Source of the DNA: Acidobacteriota bacterium
GTDB lineage: Bacteria > Acidobacteriota > UBA890 > WLXD01
Direction of reading: 5' to 3'
Assembly (NCBI GenBank): GCA_012103255.1
Contig: WLXD01000007.1
Coordinates: forward strand, 241,048 to 305,047
DNA: 64,000 nucleotides
The notes under the pieces were generated by a model that did no database searches, was not told the DNA's origin, and was given only the letters and a program-made list of their open reading frames with translations. Below are positions 46,933-56,198 of the stretch, in pieces. Positions within the stretch are counted from its first letter, which is position 1. Each line of letters opens with the position of its first letter. The translations under genes and the position numbers were made by a program.

Positions 46933-47280
46933 CTAGCTGCCGCTCTCGAGGGCCGCCATCGCGGATTCGAAGTCGTGATCAGTCAGCTTCTGCAGCAATC
47001 CGAGGGCGTCGCTCAAGCGCCGCTGACCTGCCGGCGTGACCACGAAGGACCGCCGTCCCCGGCCACCAGGCACGGGTAGCGGCTCGGACTTTCGCGAGCG
47101 CAAGTAGCCTTTCGTCTCCAACCGATCGAGCGTCGCGTAGACGGACCCTAGCGCGACATCGCGACCCGTCGAGGCAATGATCTCGCGCCGCACCTGTGCT
47201 CCATACCCGTCACCACCGAGCCGAACCAAGGTGATCAAGACCAACTGTTCGAACTCGCCGAGATAGCTACCTTTCGCCAT
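46933..47280 (-). CDS. PadR-family transcriptional regulator (downstream of ADOP)
   Basis: A 115-residue winged helix (MAKGSYLGEFEQLVLITLVRLGGDGYGAQVRREIIASTGRDVALGSVYATLDRLETKGYLRSRK) of subfamily B. Unlike the other pairs, it is the second gene, 5 bases after the permease stop. The pair therefore has the reverse order, and the promoter lies before the permease at 49874. Confidence 0.92.
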   Translation of the reverse strand: MAKGSYLGEFEQLVLITLVRLGGDGYGAQVRREIIASTGRDVALGSVYATLDRLETKGYLRSRKSEPLPVPGGRGRRSFVVTPAGQRRLSDALGLLQKLTDHDFESAMAALESGS

Positions 47281-47285
47281 GAAAC

Positions 47286-49874
47286 CTAACGTCTCCCATA
47301 GATCAGAATGGCCGGCTCAGTTCGAGCCGCGCGCCAGTAGGGCATCCCAGCCGCGACACCAGCCACCACCAGGATAAGCACCTGCGCGCCGAATAGGATC
47401 GACAAGCTAGGAGGCAAGGCCACAGAGGTCACACGGGCCAGGGCTTGCATAGCCATCCAACCACCGGCCGCACTCGAGACTAGCGCCATCGCTAGGCCCG
47501 GCAACTCGCCTCGAAGCAGATCGGACAGAATCCGGCTCGGCTCGGCGCCGACTGCTCGGCGCACACCAATCTCGTTGCGGCGCTGCCGTGCCACCTCGGA
47601 CATCACTCCGTAGGTCCCGACACCGGCCATGGCAATCGTGAGAAGCGCCAGGCCGGCCAACGCATGGGCGAGGCGCCATTCGAGCCGCACTGGTTCCAAC
47701 ACGAGATCTTCGAGTGAGCGAAAGCCGTTGACAATCAAGGACGCGTCGAACGATCTGACTGCGCGCTCGATGGATGCGCGCATGGCCATCACATCCTGTT
47801 CGGTGCGCCCGACGAACCACAACCTGGGGACCTGGAACGAGGAGTAGTGGACGTATACCCGCGGAGTCGCCACTCCGTCCCCTTCTCTTACATCGGCCAC
47901 CACGCCGCGAATCCGGAAGGGCGGCTGGCCGGTCTCCTGCCCGTCGGCCGTCATCCGAGACAAGTCGCGACCGACGGACGACCCCGCGCCGAGATACGCG
48001 CGCGCGAAACGCTCGTTCACCACGATCTCGCGGTCGTCGGTAGTAGTGATCGCACCAAAGCCACCGCCATCGACCAGACGCAACGACCATGTTTCGAAGT
48101 ACTCCGGCGAGACCGCCGTGACGCTGGTTCGCACGAGGATCCGGCCTACCGCCGGATCGTCGACAGCAAATCGCATCGTGTGGGACCTGTCGACACTCAG
48201 GGGCAACCGCGACGACAGGGCCATCGACTCAACGCCGGGCACGGCGCGCAGCCTCTCCAGGAGCCGAGCAAAGACCTCGCTACGCTCATCTCCGCTCGGC
48301 ACGTTCCAGCGCGAGAGAGTCAAGGTGAACCCGAACGCTCTACGCGGATCAACCCCCGTTTCGTCCCCAAGGTAGCGAACGAACCCCGCAACTGAGGCAA
48401 GCGCGACCACGAGAAGCATGCCGGCCCCCGCGATCTGGGCCCGAACAAGCACGCGGCGAACTGGACCCGCTCCTCCGCGCCGGCGCACCGCTAGCGCAGG
48501 CACGACCAAGAAGCACGCCCCGACTGCAATGGCGAGCGCTATCGACCATGCTCCCGGCCCGCGCTCCGGGGCCGCCAGCGACGCCGCCGTTTCCGCATGC
48601 CACGTCGTCGTTGCGGCTAGCGCTGATGCAAGCGCAGCGACGGCGGCCGCGACGCCAACGACCACGCCGCTGTCGGCGAGTGCGATCGCCCGCAATCTTG
48701 CACGCGTCGCGCCCAGTGTCCGCTGGATCATGAAGTCGCGCCGGCGTGCACGCGCGGACAGCGCAACAAGGGTTGCCGCATTAAGTCCGGCGAGGCCGAG
48801 GAAGACCAGCACGGCCACGGTGGCGAGCATGAGAGCCGCGCGAACGCTTTGGAGTCGGGCATCGCCAAGCGAGTCGAGGGCGAAGTGTTCGGCCGGATCC
48901 TCTGCGGGCTCGACCGCCCTGGAAAGCAGCAGCTCTCGGATTCTGCTCCGATCGTCGGTGCGAACTCGCGCGATCGCCTGTAGGGACCTCCCCGTGGCAT
49001 CACGCCAACTCATGCCCAATCGATTCAGCCCGATGTAGATATCTGCCTGGTAGCCGGGGAGCCGGAATCCTCGCTCGGCAACACCGACAATCCGAACAAC
49101 ATCTCCGCCCACTGTGATCGTGCCCCCGAAGGGGAGCCCTTCAGCGCCCATTCGAACCGTGCGCCCGACAACCCCGCGGTCGGAGCCGAACCGCCGGCGC
49201 CAGAAGTCATGATCGAGGACGATGACGGACTCTACCGCATCCGCGAAGTCACCAGGCGCTATCAACCTCCCCGCTTCCGCACGGGCGCCGAGGACAGCGA
49301 AGAGTTCCGGCGATACACCGACCGCGCGAAGGAGCGCGGGCTGTTCCTCGACTAGCGTGGCCTGCCAGATGGCGTAGTACGTGCCTACAGTGTCCAGATC
49401 ACCGCTCGTGGCCGTGAGGGACCTCACCTGCTGAGGCGACACCGGTCCGAGGGCCCCGTCCGCGCCACGCACACCAATCGCAACGAGTTCGTTCGCCCGC
49501 GGGAACGGCATTGCCTCGATCCAGGCGCCCTGAATGAGTTCGAGCAGGAGGATGGTGGCAACGAGTGCCGCTGCCAGCGGCACCACACCGAAAGCCAACG
49601 CCCTCCAGTCGCGGATTCCACGCCACAACGCACGTCGCGCCTCCGCCCAGCCCCACCAGCCGCGCGTCTCGGCCAGTAGGAGAGCCAGCACCGATCGCAA
49701 CACCTGACTCCAGTACCAGCTGCGCCGATCCCGGCCTCGGTCATGGCGCTCGCGCCATTCCGTATCGAGGGCGTCAACGATTTCCGCCCGCCACTGTCTC
49801 GGCACCAACCGCAGCGCTGCGCGAGCCGCTCGGGGCGGATCTGAGTCCCTGCTCGGTTGCTGCGTCTCGGTCAT
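47286..49874 (-). CDS. Divergent ADOP-type ABC permease, type-3 prefix
   Basis: An 862-residue permease. Prefix RAALRLVPRQWRAEIVDALDTEWRER resembles those at 8509 and 24527. The core is divergent: the usual GxGxNxAIFSVV helix is replaced by FGVVPLAAALVATILLLELIQG, and the first FtsX block reads VAVLVFLGLAGLNAATLVALSAR. The second FtsX block is recognisable (TYGVMSEVARQRRNEIGVRRAVGAEPSRI) but ends unusually, RAARTEPAILIYGRR. It may be diverging in function. It is divergent from NrtR across 134 bases, with a putative dyad at 49930-49950. Confidence 0.88.
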   Translation of the reverse strand: MTETQQPSRDSDPPRAARAALRLVPRQWRAEIVDALDTEWRERHDRGRDRRSWYWSQVLRSVLALLLAETRGWWGWAEARRALWRGIRDWRALAFGVVPLAAALVATILLLELIQGAWIEAMPFPRANELVAIGVRGADGALGPVSPQQVRSLTATSGDLDTVGTYYAIWQATLVEEQPALLRAVGVSPELFAVLGARAEAGRLIAPGDFADAVESVIVLDHDFWRRRFGSDRGVVGRTVRMGAEGLPFGGTITVGGDVVRIVGVAERGFRLPGYQADIYIGLNRLGMSWRDATGRSLQAIARVRTDDRSRIRELLLSRAVEPAEDPAEHFALDSLGDARLQSVRAALMLATVAVLVFLGLAGLNAATLVALSARARRRDFMIQRTLGATRARLRAIALADSGVVVGVAAAVAALASALAATTTWHAETAASLAAPERGPGAWSIALAIAVGACFLVVPALAVRRRGGAGPVRRVLVRAQIAGAGMLLVVALASVAGFVRYLGDETGVDPRRAFGFTLTLSRWNVPSGDERSEVFARLLERLRAVPGVESMALSSRLPLSVDRSHTMRFAVDDPAVGRILVRTSVTAVSPEYFETWSLRLVDGGGFGAITTTDDREIVVNERFARAYLGAGSSVGRDLSRMTADGQETGQPPFRIRGVVADVREGDGVATPRVYVHYSSFQVPRLWFVGRTEQDVMAMRASIERAVRSFDASLIVNGFRSLEDLVLEPVRLEWRLAHALAGLALLTIAMAGVGTYGVMSEVARQRRNEIGVRRAVGAEPSRILSDLLRGELPGLAMALVSSAAGGWMAMQALARVTSVALPPSLSILFGAQVLILVVAGVAAGMPYWRAARTEPAILIYGRR

Positions 49875-49929
49875 GTTCTGGTTGTTGCCTCTAGCAGTGA
49901 TATGGGATGTTCTACATACACGTTCTTAT

Positions 49930-49950
49930 ATCATCACATTTGTAGATGAT
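49930..49950. promoter_or_regulatory. Candidate operator ATCATC-N9-GATGAT
   Basis: Short perfect inverted repeat (6-base arms) within the 134-base intergenic region between the divergent ADOP (49874) and NrtR (50009) genes. TCTACA/TGTAGA arms also flank part of it. Could be the NrtR operator, the PadR operator of the reversed cassette, or both. Tentative. Confidence 0.4.
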
Positions 49951-50008
49951 CAACATCAGCGATATGGCACACTGGCGGTCGCGATCGCAAATGCCGTGGC
50001 GAGGTCCT

Positions 50009-50923
50009 ATGCCCCCTTCCATCGATGTCGAACTGAACGCGGTGATCCTCGCCGTCAGCGACGAGGTGCCGCGCGTGCTCACCGTGAGCGGGCCTGCCGG
50101 GGTACCAGCGCTGCCATCGGGGCGCCTCGACATTCGCCAGGATCGGACGCTCGACCGCGCGTTACGTCGATGGGTCCTGGAGCAAACCGGCCTGCGGGTT
50201 GGCTACGTCGAGCAGCTCTACACGTTTGGCGATCAGAACCGGCACCCCGAGGAGCGCGCGGGCGGCCCGCGGGTGTTGTCGATCGCCTATCTCGCTCTCG
50301 TACGCGAGGAAGTGCCGTCCAATGGGGCCGGCTGGCGCGACGTTTATGCGCACTTCCCACTCGAGGACCATCGCAATGATCGACCGGGCGCGCTGGCTGC
50401 GGAGGTGCTGCCGCGCATTGAGCAGTGGATCGGCACCGCAGCCGGGGCCGACGAGGCACGCCTGCGCCGCGAGCGCGCCCAGGCCGCCTTTGGGTTGGAC
50501 ACCACGCCCTGGGATCCGGTGCGTGCGCTGGAACGCTACGAACTGCTCTACGAGGTGAAGGCTGCGGCCGAAGCGAGCGGCGGAATGGCCGCCGGGCAAC
50601 CGATGGTCCTGGATCATCGGCGCATGCTCGCTGCCGCGCTCGGCCGGCTACGCGGCAAACTCACCTATCGTCCGGTGGTCTTCGAGATGCTCCCCGAACA
50701 GTTCACACTGCTGCAGTTGCAATCGCTGGTCGAGTCGCTGGCAGGTACTCGTCTGCACAAACAGAACTTCCGCCGCCTAGTGGAGCGCGGCGGCCTGGTG
50801 GAGGGCACCGGCAAACTCAGCGCGAGTACCGGGGGGCGGCCGCCCGAATTGTTCCGCTTCCGCCGCGAGGTCTTGATCGAACGGCCGCGACCCGGCCTCG
50901 GCGTACCCGGCGGGAGGAGCTGA
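50009..50923 (+). CDS. nrtR: NrtR-type NAD-biosynthesis regulator (Nudix + winged helix)
   Basis: About 304 residues. The N-terminal part (about residues 1-150) is a Nudix-like domain (IDVELNAVILAVSDEVPRVLTV... LDRALRRWVLEQTGL), in which the canonical Nudix box is degenerate, as expected for sensors that bind but do not hydrolyse ADP-ribose-type ligands. The C-terminal part (about 200-290) is a winged helix (LTYRPVVFEMLPEQFTLLQLQSLVESLAGTRLHKQNFRRLVERGGLVEG). It precedes nadA and nadC. The start is uncertain; MPPSIDVELN at 50009 has GAGG five bases upstream, but an ATG at 49991 is also possible. NrtR proteins elsewhere repress NAD genes, which fits the context. Confidence 0.88.
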   Translation: MPPSIDVELNAVILAVSDEVPRVLTVSGPAGVPALPSGRLDIRQDRTLDRALRRWVLEQTGLRVGYVEQLYTFGDQNRHPEERAGGPRVLSIAYLALVREEVPSNGAGWRDVYAHFPLEDHRNDRPGALAAEVLPRIEQWIGTAAGADEARLRRERAQAAFGLDTTPWDPVRALERYELLYEVKAAAEASGGMAAGQPMVLDHRRMLAAALGRLRGKLTYRPVVFEMLPEQFTLLQLQSLVESLAGTRLHKQNFRRLVERGGLVEGTGKLSASTGGRPPELFRFRREVLIERPRPGLGVPGGRS

Positions 50924-50972
50924 CCCCGTGACTTGCCGCCCCTGATGGGCTGGGAGTATCCTTGGGCCACTA

Positions 50973-50989
50973 ATGCTCGTTATGAGCAT
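50973..50989. promoter_or_regulatory. Putative operator ATGCTCgttatGAGCAT before nadA
   Basis: A perfect dyad with 6-base arms and a 5-base spacer, in the 103 bases between nrtR and nadA, followed by ATAACTATT, which resembles a -10 region. It suggests a separate, controlled promoter for nadA-nadC. Confidence 0.6.
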
Positions 50990-51026
50990 AACTATTCTCC
51001 TACGGAATCCCCTCTCGGAGTCGCCC

Positions 51027-52001
51027 ATGCCCCCCGCCACCTCGATGCCCGATCTGGAGCGTTCGCCGTCCGCCATCCCGGCCGCCGAGTGGGCGGCACT
51101 CGAGCCGACCATCGCCGAGATCAACCGGCTGAAGACTGAGCGCGACGCCATCGTGCTGGCCCACAATTACATGACCCCGGACATCTTCCACGGAGTCGCC
51201 GACCTGTCGGGCGACTCGCTGGCGCTAGCGCGTCTCGCCGCCAGCACCGAGGCGTCTGTCATCGTGCTCGCCGGCGTTCACTTCATGGCCGAGACCGCCA
51301 AGATCGTCAATCCCGACAAGACCGTGCTGATCCCCGACCTTCGCGCCGGCTGCTCGCTTGCCGAGAGCATTGCCGCCGCCGACATCCAGCAATTGCGGCG
51401 CCAGCACCCCGGTGCGCCAGTGGTCACCTACGTCAATACCTCGGCGGCGGTGAAGGCAGCGTCCGACGTCTGCTGCACCTCGGCCAATGCCCTGCAGATT
51501 GTCGAGGGCCTGGGGGTGGACAAGGTGATCTTCCTGCCCGACCGCTATCTGGGCGCCTGGGTCGCGTCGCAGACGGACGTGGAGGTCGTGCTGTGGGACG
51601 GCGCCTGCGAGGTCCACGAGCGATTCACAGGCCAGCAGCTCCGGGACTACCGCCAGGGTCTGGACGGCGTCTCGATCATTGCGCACCCCGAGTGCCCTGA
51701 GGACGTCCTCACAGAGGCTGACTTCGTCGGCTCCACCTCCGGCATGATCGACTGGGTGCGCGAAGAACGGCCCGAGCGCGTGGTGATGGTCACGGAGTGT
51801 TCGATGAGCGACAACGTGGCCCTCGAGTTGCCCGAGATCGAGTTCATTCGACCGTGCAACCTGTGCCCGCATATGAAGCGGATCAGCCTCGAGGGAATTC
51901 TCGAGTCCTTGCGGACGATGAGCCACGAGGTCATCGTCGAGCCGGAGATCGCCGCACGCGCCCGCGCCGCCGTCGAGCGCATGATGGAGCTCAGCGTTTG
52001 A
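51027..52001 (+). CDS. nadA: Quinolinate synthase NadA
   Basis: A 324-residue enzyme with the NadA core: VLAHNYMTPDIFHGVADLSGDSLALARLA, VLAGVHFMAETAKIV, AGCSLAESI and the three Cys segments DVCCTSANA, AHPECPEDV and RPCNLCPHMKR that hold the [4Fe-4S] cluster. It makes quinolinate from iminoaspartate and dihydroxyacetone phosphate. The ATG at 51027 follows CGGAG with a six-base spacing. Its TGA overlaps the TTG start of nadC (TTGA). nadB is not in the window. Confidence 0.97.
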   Translation: MPPATSMPDLERSPSAIPAAEWAALEPTIAEINRLKTERDAIVLAHNYMTPDIFHGVADLSGDSLALARLAASTEASVIVLAGVHFMAETAKIVNPDKTVLIPDLRAGCSLAESIAAADIQQLRRQHPGAPVVTYVNTSAAVKAASDVCCTSANALQIVEGLGVDKVIFLPDRYLGAWVASQTDVEVVLWDGACEVHERFTGQQLRDYRQGLDGVSIIAHPECPEDVLTEADFVGSTSGMIDWVREERPERVVMVTECSMSDNVALELPEIEFIRPCNLCPHMKRISLEGILESLRTMSHEVIVEPEIAARARAAVERMMELSV

Positions 52002-52978
52002 GCCGCGCCGATGCCGACACCGAACCGCGCGGCACGGCGAAGGCCGCGGGATCGCTGCGGCCGCCGGCTGCGGTGTTGGTGGACACCATCCTGCGCGCGG
52101 CGCTCGCCGAGGATCTCGGCCGGGGAGGTGACCTGACCACCGATGCCATCGTCACCACAGAAAGCCGCAGCAGTGCGAGGATCGTCGCCCGGCAGCCCGG
52201 CCGCATCGCCGGGCTACAGATCGCCTTGCGAACTTTCCAGCTGCTGTCCCCTGAGGTGACGATCTCGCCCGAGGCCGCGGACGGCCAGGACGCCGAAGCC
52301 AACGCTGTGTTGGCACAGATCGAGGGCCCGGCCCGAGCACTGTTGACCGGCGAGCGCACAGCGCTCAACTTCCTCGGTCATCTCAGCGGTATAGCCACTG
52401 CAACGCACACTCTGGTGGCAGCGACAGCAGGCACCCGCGCTCAGGTCTGCGACACGCGCAAGACCACCCCGGGCCTGCGCCTGCTCGAGAAGTACGCGGT
52501 GCGCTGCGGCGGCGGCAGCAACCATCGCATGGGTCTGGATGACGCCGTGCTGATCAAGGACAACCATGTGGCTCTCGCCGGTTCGGTGGCCGAGGCGCTG
52601 CACCGTGCCCGCGCCACCGTCGGCCACATGGTGAAGATCGAGATCGAGGTCGACACGATCGCGCAGCTCGAGGAAGCCCTCGAACACGGCGCCGACATCA
52701 TCCTGCTCGATAACTTCGACCCCTCCCAGTTGCGCGCAGCGGTGGAGACCACCGCAGGTCGTGCCCTGCTCGAGGCATCCGGCGGCATCGGCCCCGACAC
52801 GGTGACCGCCGTGGCCGCCGCTGGCGTCGACCTGATCTCGGTTGGCGCGCTGACTCACAGCGCCCCGGCGCTCGACGTGTCGCTGGAGATCACGACCGCA
52901 GAGAGCCTACTTCGAGCGCCTGGCGGCACGGGCGCAATCGTCGAAGGTCGGACACTCGCAGCCGGTGAGAACTCGTAG
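51998..52978 (+). CDS. nadC: Nicotinate-nucleotide pyrophosphorylase NadC
   Basis: About 326 residues. The core has DTILRAALAEDLGRGGDLTTDAIV, TGERTALNFLGHLSGIAT, CDTRKTTPGLRLLEKYAVRCGGGSNHRMGLDDAVLIKDNHV and EIEVDTIAQLEEALEHGADIILLDNF, the standard quinolinate phosphoribosyltransferase motifs. It converts quinolinate plus PRPP into nicotinate mononucleotide. The start is taken as TTG at 51998, overlapping nadA's TGA; a GTG near 52073 would give a more usual length. The family usually ends soon after ALDVSLEI; here about 28 extra residues follow, antisense to the small gene at 52907. Confidence 0.95.
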   Translation: MSRADADTEPRGTAKAAGSLRPPAAVLVDTILRAALAEDLGRGGDLTTDAIVTTESRSSARIVARQPGRIAGLQIALRTFQLLSPEVTISPEAADGQDAEANAVLAQIEGPARALLTGERTALNFLGHLSGIATATHTLVAATAGTRAQVCDTRKTTPGLRLLEKYAVRCGGGSNHRMGLDDAVLIKDNHVALAGSVAEALHRARATVGHMVKIEIEVDTIAQLEEALEHGADIILLDNFDPSQLRAAVETTAGRALLEASGGIGPDTVTAVAAAGVDLISVGALTHSAPALDVSLEITTAESLLRAPGGTGAIVEGRTLAAGENS

Positions 52979-53080
52979 CACCTCTTGCATTCGCCGGGCC
53001 TCGGCGATCGTGAAACCAACGCTCTCGGCCAGCGTGATTGTGAGCAGGCGCTCGAGAGCATCGGGCGTCCAGCTCCATCC
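52907..53080 (-). pseudogene. MerR-like C-terminal fragment
   Basis: A minus-strand open stretch with LERLLTITLAESVGFTIAEARRMQEV and a Cys-containing tail CECPTFDDCARAARRSK, resembling the dimerisation region of MerR regulators; no helix-turn-helix and no proper start are visible. It overlaps the 3' end of nadC by 72 bases on the opposite strand and follows the ADOP gene (stop at 53121) by 40 bases. Remnant or accessory peptide; low confidence. Confidence 0.35.
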
Positions 53081-53120
53081 CGACCCGCCGCTTCTCAGGC
53101 AAGGGGCCCGCGAGCCTCGG

Positions 53121-55763
53121 TCAGCCGTCCCTGAGCGCGACGACGGCATCCACCGTCGCCGCGCGGCGCGCAGGTACGAGGCAAGCGGCCACTGCGACGA
53201 GCACGAGCATGGCCGATGCGGCCCCGAAGACCGTCGCGTCGATTGCTTCGAGTCCGAAGAGTTGGCCACGAATGACCCGGGCAACACCAATTGCCAGGAG
53301 CCCGCCGATGGCAAGGCCGCCGGCAGCCTGGAAGATCCCCTGCCCGAGGACCTCGGCAAGCAGCCGTCGTCGCGCAGCGCCCAAGGCCAGGCGGATGCCG
53401 AATTCGCGCGTGCGACAACCCACGATGTACGCCATGACGCCGAAGATGCCGATCGCGGCCAGCGCTAGTGCAGCGACGGCGAAGATCCCGAGCAGCCATA
53501 CGACGAACCGACGCTGCGCCAGCGAGTCGGCTAGCGCGGACTCAAGCGTACGGAGTCGGGTCACAGGCTGGTCGGGGTCGATCTCAGCAATAGTAGCTCG
53601 CACTGCGGGCACCAGCCCGAGTGCATCACCCGTGCTCCTGATCACCACCTCCAGATCCCTCCGGGGACGCTGATAGGCGGACACAAAGACCGCAGGATCG
53701 ACGGGCGCGCTGGGGCCGGCACGGCGGGTGTCGGTGACTACCCCGATGATCTGGAACCACTTCGACGCCTCCCCATGTGGCCTGCCCCAAACGAACCGCT
53801 GGCCTACGGGATCGAGTCCGTCGAGGTAGATGCGTACGAACGTCTCGTTAACGACCGCGACGGGCACGTCCTCCGGAGCGTCCGATCGGAGTGGCCCACG
53901 CCCCGACACGATGCTCATGCCGGCTGCCTCAAAGAAGCCGGGAGACACCGCGTCGCTAGCCACCTGCGGTTCGGTCCCGACCTCGAAGGCGTCGGGCCGA
54001 CTCTCGATCGTAACCGGCCCACCGGTTCGGAGGTCATCCACGAAGAACTCGCTGACCGTTCCCACGGCCGCAACGTCAGGCAACACGCCCAGATTCTCGA
54101 GCAACGACTCCCCGAACGCCCGGCGCGCCTGGGCGTCCGGGTAGCGATCGCGCGATAGCGACAATCCGACGCTCAGTGCGTTCTCGGCACTGAACCCCGG
54201 GTCGACTGCTCGCAAGTTGAGGAAGCTACTGAGCAACAACCCCGCGGCGACAAGCAAGACGAAAGCTAGGGCGAACTGTCCGATCACGAAGACAGCCCGA
54301 AGGCGAACACGCCCGCCGAGCCAGGAGCCCTGACCTGCACCGCGGAGGATCGCCCCTGGACTGACGCGCGTCGTGACTGTCGCCGGTACCAGACCGAAGA
54401 CGAGGCTCGCGCCGAGAGTCGCGGCCAGCGCAGTCGACAGAACTCGCAGGTCCAAACCGACTTCGTCGAGTCGTGGCAGGTCCGTCGGCGCTGCCGCCGT
54501 CAACGCCACGACACCGGCGGCCGCGAGTACGGCACCGAGCACACCACCCGCCCCTGCCAGCACAGCGGTCTGTGCCAGAACCTGGCGAACGAGACGGCCT
54601 CGACGTGCCCCCAGCGCCTGCCGGACAGCCAGTTCCCGGCTGGTGACGACGCCGCGCGCCAGCAATAGGTTCGCAACGTTGACCGTGGCGATCAGAAGCA
54701 CCCCAATTGCCGCAGCGAAAAGAACCAGCATAGGAGTGTGAACCTCGCCCACGACCGTCTCATGCAACGGCTCGAGGGCAATGCCCACGCCGCGGTTCAC
54801 TGCTGGATGGTCGGCCTCGAGTCTTGCTCCAATGGTGTCCATCTCACGTTGGGCCGCCCGAAGCTCGATCCCATCCGCAAGCCTACCTACTACAGACAGC
54901 CACAACCGTTGGCGTGGATCGCGCCACTGCCTCCCCGTGCCGAAGGCTTGTGGGATCCAAACTTCAGTGTGCCTGGGGTAGGCCAGGCCAGGTTCGGCGA
55001 CGCCGACCACCTCGTAGTGGGCTAGGTCGAGCTCGATCGTCGTCCCGAGCACCGCGGGATCGGCGCCGAACCGACGGGTGAACAGCTCGTGGCTGATCAC
55101 TGCAACGTTGGCGAAGTCGCCCTCTACTTCATGGTCACGGAATCCACGACCGTGCTCCACGGCGGTGCCGATGAGTTCGAAGAACCCGTCTGAGACGGCG
55201 ACTCCGGCGACGAGCTCCGGTCCGTCCTCCCCCGCGAGCGTCATCTGATGTGGGACGAACGTCGCGATCGACTCCAGCCCGGTTGTCGCCAAGCGCCAGT
55301 CGACGAAATTGGGCCACGAAGTCTTGTCTCTTTCGACCCCGCGAGCGGGGTTCCTTAGCCAGACTGAAACCAATTCGTCGGAATCCGGATAAGGCAATGG
55401 CGACAGCGCCACCTGATCGACAACGCTGTAGATCGCTGTCGTCGCGCTCACGCCCAGCGCGATAGTGCCGATCGCTGCGATCGCCAGCATGGGGGCCCGC
55501 GCGATCCCGCGGATCCCCAGACGGACATCGCGGACTGCATCCTCTATCCACCCCGCACCCCGCGCATCGCGTACTGCCTCGCGCCAGCGCGTCTCGCCGC
55601 CGAACACAGCCCTCGCACGCCGTTGTGCTTCAGTCTCGTCGAGACCGCTGCGCCGAAGTTCCGCCGCCTCCATGTCGATGTGAAACCGCAACTCCTCCTC
55701 GATCTCGCGATCCGAGACTTGCCCGGCCAGAAGCCGCTTGATCCGCAGAAGAAGCGCCTTCAT
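53121..55763 (-). CDS. ADOP-type ABC permease, type-1 prefix
   Basis: An 880-residue permease. Prefix 1-85 (DREIEEELRFHIDMEAAELRRSGLDETEAQRRARAVFGG) is the same type as in the 7190 gene. Core: first helix about residues 95-115 (GTIALGVSATTAIYSVVDQ), FtsX block 1 with GVLLIATVNVANLLLARG and block 2 with IGIFGVMAYIVGCRTREFGIRLALGAARRRL. ATG overlaps the PadR TGA (ATGA, 55760-55763). Complete frame. Confidence 0.93.
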   Translation of the reverse strand: MKALLLRIKRLLAGQVSDREIEEELRFHIDMEAAELRRSGLDETEAQRRARAVFGGETRWREAVRDARGAGWIEDAVRDVRLGIRGIARAPMLAIAAIGTIALGVSATTAIYSVVDQVALSPLPYPDSDELVSVWLRNPARGVERDKTSWPNFVDWRLATTGLESIATFVPHQMTLAGEDGPELVAGVAVSDGFFELIGTAVEHGRGFRDHEVEGDFANVAVISHELFTRRFGADPAVLGTTIELDLAHYEVVGVAEPGLAYPRHTEVWIPQAFGTGRQWRDPRQRLWLSVVGRLADGIELRAAQREMDTIGARLEADHPAVNRGVGIALEPLHETVVGEVHTPMLVLFAAAIGVLLIATVNVANLLLARGVVTSRELAVRQALGARRGRLVRQVLAQTAVLAGAGGVLGAVLAAAGVVALTAAAPTDLPRLDEVGLDLRVLSTALAATLGASLVFGLVPATVTTRVSPGAILRGAGQGSWLGGRVRLRAVFVIGQFALAFVLLVAAGLLLSSFLNLRAVDPGFSAENALSVGLSLSRDRYPDAQARRAFGESLLENLGVLPDVAAVGTVSEFFVDDLRTGGPVTIESRPDAFEVGTEPQVASDAVSPGFFEAAGMSIVSGRGPLRSDAPEDVPVAVVNETFVRIYLDGLDPVGQRFVWGRPHGEASKWFQIIGVVTDTRRAGPSAPVDPAVFVSAYQRPRRDLEVVIRSTGDALGLVPAVRATIAEIDPDQPVTRLRTLESALADSLAQRRFVVWLLGIFAVAALALAAIGIFGVMAYIVGCRTREFGIRLALGAARRRLLAEVLGQGIFQAAGGLAIGGLLAIGVARVIRGQLFGLEAIDATVFGAASAMLVLVAVAACLVPARRAATVDAVVALRDG

Positions 55764-56131
55764 ACCGCGCTCTCCTCAGCCTCGAGATCCGGCGCCTCGG
55801 TTGCCTCTAGAACGGACCGCATGGCAAGCACGAACCGCTCCCAGTCGCGGAACTCGGTGCCGAGGCGACGCGCTCCTCTCGCAGTGATGGAGTAGACCTT
55901 CGCCCGGCGGTTGTTGGCGGAGGCTCCCCATTTGGCCCGCACGAGGCCGCGATACTCGAGCCGGTGCAGCGCCGGGTATAGCGAGCCCTGGTTCACCCGC
56001 AGGACGTCGTCAGACAAGGCTCGGATCCTTCGTGACACTCCCCAGCCGTGCATGGGCCCAAGTGACAGGGCCTGCAGGATGAGCAGATCGACGGTGCCCT
56101 GAAGCATCTTGGCCCGGCGGTCATGTGCCAC
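55760..56131 (-). CDS. PadR-family transcriptional regulator (ADOP partner, subfamily A)
   Basis: A 123-residue winged helix (MLQGTVDLLILQALSLGPMHGWGVSRRIRALSDD..., GSLYPALHRLEYRGLVRAKW). The start is the GTG at 56131 since GAGGAG lies seven bases upstream; the internal ATG at 56107 is possible. It shares the MHGW core with the PadR at 7192, and an operator nearly identical to that gene's is 51 bases upstream. First gene of an operon with the ADOP. Confidence 0.92.
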   Translation of the reverse strand: MAHDRRAKMLQGTVDLLILQALSLGPMHGWGVSRRIRALSDDVLRVNQGSLYPALHRLEYRGLVRAKWGASANNRRAKVYSITARGARRLGTEFRDWERFVLAMRSVLEATEAPDLEAEESAV

Positions 56132-56181
56132 AAAACTTCTCCTCTCAATCTTCGACAATAGCGATCACAATAGTGCTGCTC

Positions 56182-56198
56182 TTGTCGAAGGTCAACAA
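56182..56198. promoter_or_regulatory. Putative PadR operator TTGTCGAAGGTCAACAA
   Basis: Matches 16 of 17 bases of the element at 7583-7599 upstream of the other subfamily-A PadR gene. It lies between the PadR-ADOP operon and the divergent propeller gene, so it could also control the latter. Confidence 0.75.
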
